Source: an archaeon (GTDB lineage: Archaea; Nanobdellota; Nanobdellia; SCGC-AAA011-G17; GW2011-AR18). From it: DNA of 11,013 nucleotides. The notes under the pieces are model-generated. The model saw only the letters and a program-made list of their open reading frames with translations. It did not search any database and was not told the origin of the DNA. The stretch covers positions 1 through 11,013 of the forward strand of contig JAHFKB010000027.1 in NCBI GenBank assembly GCA_023245565.1, in the 5' to 3' direction. The position numbers and the translations under genes were made by a program. This document shows positions 6,698 through 11,013 of this stretch, one piece after another (positions within the stretch are counted from its first letter, which is position 1; the number at the start of each line of letters is the position of its first letter).

Positions 6698-7780
6698 CTA
6701 TATAAATTCTAAAGTTTCTCTATATATCTCTTCCATCTCATTAGTCTTTAAAACTAGAATTTTAACTTTTCCAGAATGTATAAATCCTTCTTTAACATTT
6801 AAGTTTTCTTTCTTATTTAAGTTAATGCCTAAATTATCTAAGTCTTTACAAATTAATTCTCTTATTTTACTAGAATTTTCTCCAACAGCTCCAGTAAATA
6901 TAATTAAATCTAAGCCATTTAATACAGCAATATAAGATCCAATATATTTTTTAATTCTATAAGAAAATAAATTTAAAGCAAATTTATTATTTAATAATTC
7001 TCTAATATCTGATTTACCAGTTAATCCTGAAAATCCACATTTATGATTAAAATATTCTTCTAAATTTAATTTCTTACTTAAATAGATAACAGCTCCAGGA
7101 TCTATATCTCCAACTCTTGTTCCTCCAAAAATTCCTTCTAAAGGAGTAAATCCCATAGAATTATCTAGACTTTTATAATTTTCAATAGCAGTTAAACTAA
7201 CTCCACTTCCAATATGACAGACTATAATTTTCTTAGCTTTAATAAAATTTTTACTTTTATCTAATACAGACCTAACAGAAATTCCATGATATCCATACCT
7301 ATGAATTCCATATTTTTCAGCTTCTTTTTTACCAATAGCATAATGCCTAGCTTCTTCACTAATAGTTTTATGAAAACTGCTGTCAGAAATACCAATTAAT
7401 TTAATTTTAGGAAATAATTTCTTAATATTTTTTATTTCTTCTAAGACAGGAATAATATGTAAAGGAAGAATGTCTTTCATATCTTCTAATTTCCTAATAT
7501 ATTTATAATCAATTAATTTATTATATAAAAAATATTTACCAGGACAAACAACTCTAATCCCAATAGCTTTAATTTCATTTAAATTAGATAAAAATCTACT
7601 AATAAAAAGTTTTAATGAATTTTTATATTCTAATTCATTAATCTTTAATTTATCATCTTCATATTCTAAAATAAATTCATCTTTAAAAGAATAAATATGA
7701 ATATTAAATAATTCTTTATCTTGATACAAAGCATATCTTTTAGAACTGCTTCCTATATTTACAATTAATATTTTTTCCAT
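6698..7780 (-). CDS. ackA: Acetate kinase (divergent, short form)
   Basis: Transfers phosphate between acetyl phosphate and ADP, giving ATP and acetate. The 360 residues are about 40 fewer than typical acetate kinases. Recognisable family sites are the N-terminal NIGSSSK (8-14), R76 in IRVVCPG, H108 in LPLH, D133 in SDSSFH, H165 in HRYGYHG, the phosphate-binding HIGSG (189-193), R222 in GGTRVGDIDPG, and E348 in KTNEM. The usual HRVVHGG is reduced to RVVCPG, and the Asn of the usual HLGNG loop is Ser, so the substrate pocket may be altered. Another short-chain acyl kinase is a minor alternative. It overlaps the end of xfp by 16 nt, which implies translational coupling and supports acetyl phosphate as substrate. 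Confidence 0.9.
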   Translation of the reverse strand: MEKILIVNIGSSSKRYALYQDKELFNIHIYSFKDEFILEYEDDKLKINELEYKNSLKLFISRFLSNLNEIKAIGIRVVCPGKYFLYNKLIDYKYIRKLEDMKDILPLHIIPVLEEIKNIKKLFPKIKLIGISDSSFHKTISEEARHYAIGKKEAEKYGIHRYGYHGISVRSVLDKSKNFIKAKKIIVCHIGSGVSLTAIENYKSLDNSMGFTPLEGIFGGTRVGDIDPGAVIYLSKKLNLEEYFNHKCGFSGLTGKSDIRELLNNKFALNLFSYRIKKYIGSYIAVLNGLDLIIFTGAVGENSSKIRELICKDLDNLGINLNKKENLNVKEGFIHSGKVKILVLKTNEMEEIYRETLEFI

Positions 7781-10077
7781 TTCCAGTCTATAATTTCATC
7801 CATATCAATTCCATTTTCAATAATATACTGATGGTGTTTTCTAAGCTTTTCTTTAAATATTTCAATTAATCTATCACTATCTTCTTTTTTTAATTTACCA
7901 GATTTAACTAATAATTCTAAAGCATTAATAACTAAATTAAATCTATCAGTTTTATTCATAACATGCATATCAAAAGGGGTCGTAGTAGAACCATGTTCTA
8001 TATATCCATTTACAAAAAACCTATCTAAATTCTTATAATTAAATAACATTGATTTAATATCATTAGGATATCCATGATAATTAAATATAACAGGTTTATC
8101 TTTAGTAAAATAATATTCAAATTCTTTTAAACTTAATTTACTTTTATTTCCTATGCCTATAGAAGATAATTCTAAAATATTAACTAATCTTATTCTAACA
8201 TCTGGAGCAATAGTTTTCAAATAACTTATAGCAGCCAATGCTTCTTTAGTTAAATAATCTCCAATAGAACAAAATACAACATCAGGATTATTATCACTAG
8301 CAAAATCCCAAATCATTAAACCTTTTTTTAATTCTTTTGTTGCTAATCCTAAATCTAGCCAATTAAATTCATTAGTTTTTCCAGCAACTATAATATTAAT
8401 TCTATTTTTAGATTTTAAACATTCTTGTAAAACTAATAAACTAGTATTTGCATCTGCTGGAAAATAAACTTTGCTTAAACCTAAAGGTTTCTCTAGCATT
8501 CCAGTAATAAATTTAGGATTTTGATGTGAAAAACCATTATGTTCTTGTCTCCATCCAGATGAAGTTAGTATATAATTAAAAGAAGGAATGTCTTTTCTCC
8601 ATTTAATTTTTCTACTAACTCTTAAGAATTTCTCATATTGATCAGCCATACTGCTAACAACTTCAATAAAAGCTTCATATGATGCAAATATAGAATGTCT
8701 TCCAGTTAATACATAACCTTGAGCTAAACCTTGTAATGAATGCTCGCTTAGCATCTCAATAACTTTTCCATTTCTAGCAAAATCTCTATCCCATTTCTCC
8801 AATGGTAATAAAAAAGATCTTTTAGTATTTTTAAAAACAGCATCTAATTTATTAGAATAAGTCTCATCTGGTGAAAATAATCTAAAATTTTTATTTAATT
8901 TAAAAACTTCACTTAAATATTCTCCACTTTTAATCATAGAACTAGAATTATTAGCTCCAGGCCTATTTAATCTATGATAAAATTTAGTTACACTTGGCAA
9001 TTTTAATTTTTTATAATTTTTCCATGCATAAGTATGTTTATTCATTCCAATTTTATTTTTAGGTATAATAGAATTAATTTCTTTATTAAATCCTTTTTTA
9101 AGATCAAATAAACTATTAAATTTATAACTTCTAAACCAAGTTTCTAAAGCTAATAAATCATCTTTATTTATTCTTGCATCTTTAGCAATAACTTGATGTG
9201 ATAAACAATTATCTTCTAATTTTTCACCATGTAATTGTTTTATTCCAGTCCATCCTTTAGGACTTCTTAAAATAATCATTGGTAATTTATTAAATGCATT
9301 TTTAGAATTTTTAATATCTTTAATTTTCTTATAACAAGTTTCTAAAGTATCAATCATACTTTCATATATATTAGGTTCTTCAACAATAAAACATTCATAG
9401 CCATATCCTGAAAATAGTTCTTTTAATTCTTTATCACCCATTCTTCCATAAATTGTAGGCCCAGATATTTTATATCCATTTAAATGTAATATTGGAAGAA
9501 CAATACCATTAGAAATAGGATCTACTAATTTATTTAAATGCCAAGCAGTTGCAGTAGCTCCTGTCTCAGCTTCTCCATCTCCAATTAAACATGCAACTAT
9601 TAAATCTGGATTGTCTAAAACAGCACCATAAGAAGTAGATAAAGAATAACCTAATTCTCCACCTTCTAAAATAACTCCAGGTGCTCCAGGATTACTATGA
9701 CTGGGAAATCCTCCTGGCCAGCTAAAATTTTTACTTATATAACTTAAACCTTTTTTATTAATTTGAGCTTCTTTATAAAATTCTTTTAAAGTTCCTTCAA
9801 TAAATAAATTTGCTTGTAATGCTGGAAATCCATGTCCAGGACCTAAAACAAACATTAAATTTAATTTATATTTGTTTGTTAAATTATTTAGATTTGCATA
9901 AACAAAATTAATTCCAGGACAAGTTCCCCAATGTCCTAATAATCTAGGTTTTATATCATCAGCTTTTAATTCTCTTTCTAATAAGAAATTGTCTTTTAGA
10001 TAAACTTGAATTGCAGAAATATAATTTGCTGCTCTAACATAGCTCTTTATAGCTTCAACTACCTCTCTTTTATGCAT
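7765..10077 (-). CDS. xfp: Phosphoketolase (xylulose-5-P / fructose-6-P)
   Basis: A thiamine-diphosphate enzyme that uses phosphate to cleave xylulose-5-P into acetyl phosphate and glyceraldehyde-3-P, or fructose-6-P into acetyl phosphate and erythrose-4-P. At 770 residues it is near the usual 790-825. It carries phosphoketolase signature 1, EGGELGY, at 138-144, and signature 2 from about 151 to 171, ending in GDGEAE. The run GDGEAETG (166-173) is the cofactor and metal motif. Active-site His residues occur in GHWGTCPG (H49) and GPGHGFPA (H82), and the C-terminal EHGSTTTPFD is also typical. Which sugar phosphate is preferred cannot be read. The gene leads the operon with ackA, starts from a leaderless promoter, and has two inverted repeats just upstream. 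Confidence 0.97.
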   Translation of the reverse strand: MHKREVVEAIKSYVRAANYISAIQVYLKDNFLLERELKADDIKPRLLGHWGTCPGINFVYANLNNLTNKYKLNLMFVLGPGHGFPALQANLFIEGTLKEFYKEAQINKKGLSYISKNFSWPGGFPSHSNPGAPGVILEGGELGYSLSTSYGAVLDNPDLIVACLIGDGEAETGATATAWHLNKLVDPISNGIVLPILHLNGYKISGPTIYGRMGDKELKELFSGYGYECFIVEEPNIYESMIDTLETCYKKIKDIKNSKNAFNKLPMIILRSPKGWTGIKQLHGEKLEDNCLSHQVIAKDARINKDDLLALETWFRSYKFNSLFDLKKGFNKEINSIIPKNKIGMNKHTYAWKNYKKLKLPSVTKFYHRLNRPGANNSSSMIKSGEYLSEVFKLNKNFRLFSPDETYSNKLDAVFKNTKRSFLLPLEKWDRDFARNGKVIEMLSEHSLQGLAQGYVLTGRHSIFASYEAFIEVVSSMADQYEKFLRVSRKIKWRKDIPSFNYILTSSGWRQEHNGFSHQNPKFITGMLEKPLGLSKVYFPADANTSLLVLQECLKSKNRINIIVAGKTNEFNWLDLGLATKELKKGLMIWDFASDNNPDVVFCSIGDYLTKEALAAISYLKTIAPDVRIRLVNILELSSIGIGNKSKLSLKEFEYYFTKDKPVIFNYHGYPNDIKSMLFNYKNLDRFFVNGYIEHGSTTTPFDMHVMNKTDRFNLVINALELLVKSGKLKKEDSDRLIEIFKEKLRKHHQYIIENGIDMDEIIDWKWKKY

Positions 10078-10098
10078 ATTTGTAAGTAAATATTTGGA

Positions 10099-10106
10099 TA
10101 TAATAA
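10099..10106 (-). promoter_or_regulatory. TATA box of the xfp-ackA operon
   Basis: TTATTATA on the minus strand, centred 25.5 nt before the xfp ATG at 10077, giving a leaderless message. The dyad at 10108-10118 sits where the BRE (TFB-binding) element would be. Confidence 0.55.
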
Positions 10107-10107
10107 T

Positions 10108-10118
10108 CTATCGGATAG
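10108..10118. promoter_or_regulatory. Candidate operator: CTATC-G-GATAG dyad
   Basis: An 11-base perfect inverted repeat one base upstream of the xfp TATA box. It is more G+C rich than its surroundings, so it is less easily explained by composition than the AT palindromes nearby. A protein bound here would block TFB/TBP access or, less likely, recruit them. No second copy was noticed in the window. Confidence 0.4.
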
Positions 10119-10120
10119 GA

Positions 10121-10141
10121 CTAATTATGATAAATAATTAG
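10121..10141. repeat. Inverted repeat CTAATTAT-N5-ATAATTAG
   Basis: Two perfect 8-base arms separated by GATAA, lying two bases beyond the other dyad in the xfp upstream region. The spacing fits a dimeric DNA-binding protein, but the arms are nearly all A and T, so chance is a real possibility. Confidence 0.35.
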
Positions 10142-10164
10142 AATATTTTTTCACAAATTTAAAA

Positions 10165-10260
10165 ATGGTTATGCTATATTTAATTCGAATATTATCTTTT
10201 CTTTATGCTGCAATGGTGGGGAATTTCGTAAGACACTTTTTAAAACCTCCAGAAGATTAG
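10165..10260 (+). CDS. Possible 31-residue single-span membrane peptide
   Basis: An ATG-to-TAG reading frame of 31 codons in the 217-base gap between xfp and the gene at 10295. It reads MVMLYLIRILSFLYAAMVGN and then FVRHFLKPPED: a hydrophobic segment of about 18 residues followed by a basic, then Pro- and acid-rich tail, which is the layout of a small membrane protein. A weak TATA-like TAAATAAT lies about 30 nt upstream. There is no Shine-Dalgarno site, and the frame is short enough to arise by chance. It ends 34 bases before the next gene, which has its own promoter. The stretch 10078-10164 otherwise holds only the xfp promoter and two dyads. Confidence 0.35.
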   Translation: MVMLYLIRILSFLYAAMVGNFVRHFLKPPED

Positions 10261-10264
10261 AATA

Positions 10265-10272
10265 TTTAATAT
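10265..10272 (+). promoter_or_regulatory. TATA box of the 112-residue hypothetical gene
   Basis: TTTAATAT centred 26.5 nt before the ATG at 10295, matching the leaderless spacing seen elsewhere in the window. Confidence 0.5.
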
Positions 10273-10294
10273 ACAAGAATTAATCATTAAATTT

Positions 10295-10633
10295 ATGAAA
10301 AAAATAAAACTTATTGGGGTATCTAAATCAGAAGATCTCAACACTTACATATTTCCAAAAGACCCAAATTTCTTTTCATTTATAGAGAAACTTTTACCAG
10401 AACTAAGTTTTGATTCTAATGATTATTATTATGAATGTTTTGGTGAAAATACTAATGAGAAGAATTTCAAAGAATTTCTAGAGAAAACTTACGATAAAAT
10501 ATGGGCAGCTAAACAAGGAAACTATCTACTCGAGATTATAATTGGAAAAGATAGAATATTTGTATTGATTTATACTAAGAAAGATCTACAACAAGAAATA
10601 TCTAAAATAATAAGTAAATTAACAACTAAATAA
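10295..10633 (+). CDS. Unrecognised small protein, 112 residues
   Basis: I do not recognise this family. The protein is soluble-looking, with no signal peptide or membrane span. It opens with a beta-like MKKIKLIGVS, has an acidic and aromatic middle (SNDYYYECFGEN), a helix around residues 56-72, a strand pair around 77-94 (YLLEIIIGK, then IFVLIYT), and a C-terminal helix. This suggests a compact alpha/beta fold. It holds one Cys and no evident catalytic motif. The start is supported by a TATA box 26.5 nt upstream. It is on the plus strand between the divergent xfp operon and the convergent tRNA-Ser gene, and nothing in this context points to a function. Confidence 0.75.
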   Translation: MKKIKLIGVSKSEDLNTYIFPKDPNFFSFIEKLLPELSFDSNDYYYECFGENTNEKNFKEFLEKTYDKIWAAKQGNYLLEIIIGKDRIFVLIYTKKDLQQEISKIISKLTTK

Positions 10634-10694
10634 AGTTAATAATTAGAAATACGATTATTATCACAGTTTAATAAATAATACGCCGTCACCCGGA

Positions 10695-10741
10695 CTTTCA
10701 TAAACCTTCTTTCGTGAACATTTCTTTTTAAGAAAGTTTCT
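10695..10741 (-). other. tRNA-Ser intron 2 (T loop, position 59/60)
   Basis: Removing these 47 bases yields a normal T loop, TTCAAAT. The splice motif is clear: T-loop bases 54-57 (TTCA) pair fully with TGAA near the intron end. They are flanked by bulges AA|A on the 5' side and AG|T on the 3' side. The intron then continues, after one G-A mismatch, into a ten-pair stem (10739-10730 with 10711-10702, one G-U) closed by an 18-nt loop. The 58/59 register does not give a central helix, so 59/60 is preferred. Confidence 0.85.
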
Positions 10742-10772
10742 TTTGAACCGGGATACCCTTTCGGGTCTAGCT

Positions 10773-10784
10773 TTATAGTATAAA
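10773..10784 (-). other. tRNA-Ser intron 1 (anticodon loop, position 37/38)
   Basis: Twelve bases, TTTATACTATAA, must leave the 19-base loop to give a seven-base anticodon loop. Flanking A residues make the exact ends ambiguous by up to two bases; 37/38 is the standard archaeal site. The central helix of the splice motif would have three pairs (one G-U) and one C-U mismatch, and the intron is too short for an inner stem, so this is a relaxed bulge-helix-loop form. Confidence 0.75.
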
Positions 10785-10849
10785 TTCCAGGCTAGTGCCA
10801 TGCCGGATTAGGCGATGACGGCATATCTAAAGTCAAAATCTAGCTTTTG

Positions 10850-10857
10850 TTTATAAA
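10850..10857. promoter_or_regulatory. TATA box of tRNA-Ser, possibly bidirectional
   Basis: TTTATAAA centred 31.5 nt upstream of the mature tRNA 5' end on the minus strand, leaving a short leader of about 5 nt for RNase P. The box is its own reverse complement, so it could also start a plus-strand transcript near 10880 through the structured leader of the gene at 10957. Confidence 0.5.
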
Positions 10858-10870
10858 TCTTACTTTGCAG

Positions 10871-10956
10871 CAGGCTCTGTCCTGACTCTTAAGTCTTAAT
10901 ATTTATTAACCCTAGCAACCATTATGGTTGCTTAGGGAGAAGGAGTGTACCCTTCT
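10871..10956 (+). promoter_or_regulatory. Structured leader with consecutive hairpins
   Basis: Three hairpins follow one another on the plus strand. CAGG-ctctgt-CCTG is at 10871-10884 (overlapping a small GACT/AGTC stem). An 11-pair stem, CCCTAGCAACC with GGTTGCTTAGGG, lies at 10910-10937 with loop ATTAT and one bulged T. AGAAGG-agtgtac-CCTTCT is at 10938-10956. The last one covers the Shine-Dalgarno bases GGAG (10942-10945) and ends at the base before the ATG at 10957. The arrangement suggests control of translation, but a separate small RNA is also possible. Confidence 0.45.
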
Positions 10957-11013
10957 ATGAAAAGAGAGGAAAGAATAGAAAATAAAGTTAAGCGTTTGTT
11001 AAGAAAACTTAGG
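10957..11013 (+). CDS. 5' end of an unidentified basic protein (partial)
   Basis: An ATG at 10957 opens a frame that stays open to the window edge, giving 19 residues, MKRE to LLRKLR, rich in Lys, Arg and Glu and probably helical. GGAG lies 11 nt upstream within a hairpin. An in-frame GTG at 10945 would add VYPS, but it would overlap that site, so ATG is preferred. Too little is visible to name a family. The long structured leader, unlike the leaderless starts of most genes here, suggests regulated translation. Confidence 0.5.
   Translation, partial: MKREERIENKVKRLLRKLR

Larger units (their letters stand above)
10681..10822 (-). tRNA. tRNA-Ser (anticodon GGA) interrupted by two introns
   Basis: Folding the minus strand from 10822 gives a class II tRNA. 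The acceptor stem GCCGTCA/TGACGGC pairs perfectly. The three-pair D stem GCC/GGC encloses a loop with the conserved GG. The anticodon stem is CTAGC/GCTAG. The long variable arm ACCC-GAAA-GGGT marks Ser or Leu, and the T stem is CCCGG/CCGGG. The discriminator base is G (10681), which fits Ser and not Leu. With introns removed, the anticodon loop is CTGGAAA with GGA at 10788-10786, reading UCC and UCU. The mature molecule is 83 nt, and CCA is not encoded. A 12-nt intron sits at 37/38 and a 47-nt intron at 59/60 in the T loop. A TATA box lies 31.5 nt upstream (10850-10857). Confidence 0.9.

Noticed and set aside
10681..10704. Minus-strand ATGAAAGTCCGGG resembling conserved region I of RNase P RNA
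   Set aside because: The usual GAGGAAAGTCC is not matched exactly, no other RNase P core elements follow, and the whole stretch is fully explained as the 3' end of an intron-containing tRNA-Ser.
10910..10937. 11-pair hairpin as a transcription terminator
   Set aside because: No T run follows on either strand, no gene ends close by in the right orientation on the plus strand, and archaeal termination relies mainly on T runs. A leader or RNA structure is more likely.
1..11013. CRISPR array, insertion sequence or integrated element
   Set aside because: No spaced direct repeats, no transposase or integrase, and no terminal inverted repeats or target duplications were seen. The Cas4-like nuclease alone does not indicate a CRISPR locus.

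Overview
This AT-rich window (by eye roughly three quarters A+T) reads as a fragment of a small-genome archaeon. The evidence is an archaeal/eukaryote-like prolyl-tRNA synthetase, archaeal TATA boxes placed about 26 nt before start codons (leaderless mRNAs), an AbrB-PhoU type regulator, an Lrp/AsnC regulator, and a tRNA gene interrupted by introns, one of them with a clear bulge-helix-bulge (BHB) motif. Together with the very compact layout and the phosphoketolase/acetate kinase pair, this suggests a DPANN lineage (Woesearchaeota/Pacearchaeota-like). That placement is inference.

Layout. Bases 1-46 hold the start of a minus-strand gene that runs off the window. Next come a small secreted protein (110-604, minus) and, divergent from it, proS (694-2139, plus). 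proS abuts a pentapeptide-repeat protein (2140-3177, minus). That gene is divergent from an unrecognised helical protein (3285-3728, plus), whose stop codon interlocks with that of another unrecognised protein (3725-4246, minus). An AbrB-PhoU regulator (4283-5206, minus) is divergent from an Lrp/AsnC regulator (5328-5792, plus). The Lrp gene again interlocks tail to tail with a Cas4/RecB-like iron-sulphur nuclease (5789-6643, minus). The nuclease is the last of three same-strand genes, xfp (10077 to 7765), ackA (7780 to 6698) and the nuclease (6643 to 5789). To the right are a possible 31-codon membrane peptide (10165-10260, plus), a hypothetical protein (10295-10633, plus), an intron-containing tRNA-Ser(GGA) (10822 to 10681, minus), and the start of a plus-strand gene preceded by a structured leader (10957 to the end).

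How it works together. Xfp should split xylulose-5-P (or fructose-6-P) with phosphate into acetyl phosphate plus a triose (or tetrose) phosphate. AckA then turns acetyl phosphate and ADP into acetate and ATP. The 16-nt gene overlap argues for coupled expression. Two inverted repeats lie just upstream of the xfp promoter and are candidate operators. The other genes show no obvious shared pathway.

The most notable element is the tRNA-Ser gene. It carries a 12-nt intron in the anticodon loop and a second, 47-nt intron in the T loop at position 59/60. The second intron is supported by a four-base-pair central BHB helix, flanking bulges and a ten-pair internal stem. Also notable are the near-uniform leaderless promoter spacing across nine genes, the three convergent gene pairs with touching or interlocked stop codons, and a hairpin that would hide the ribosome-binding site of the last partial gene.
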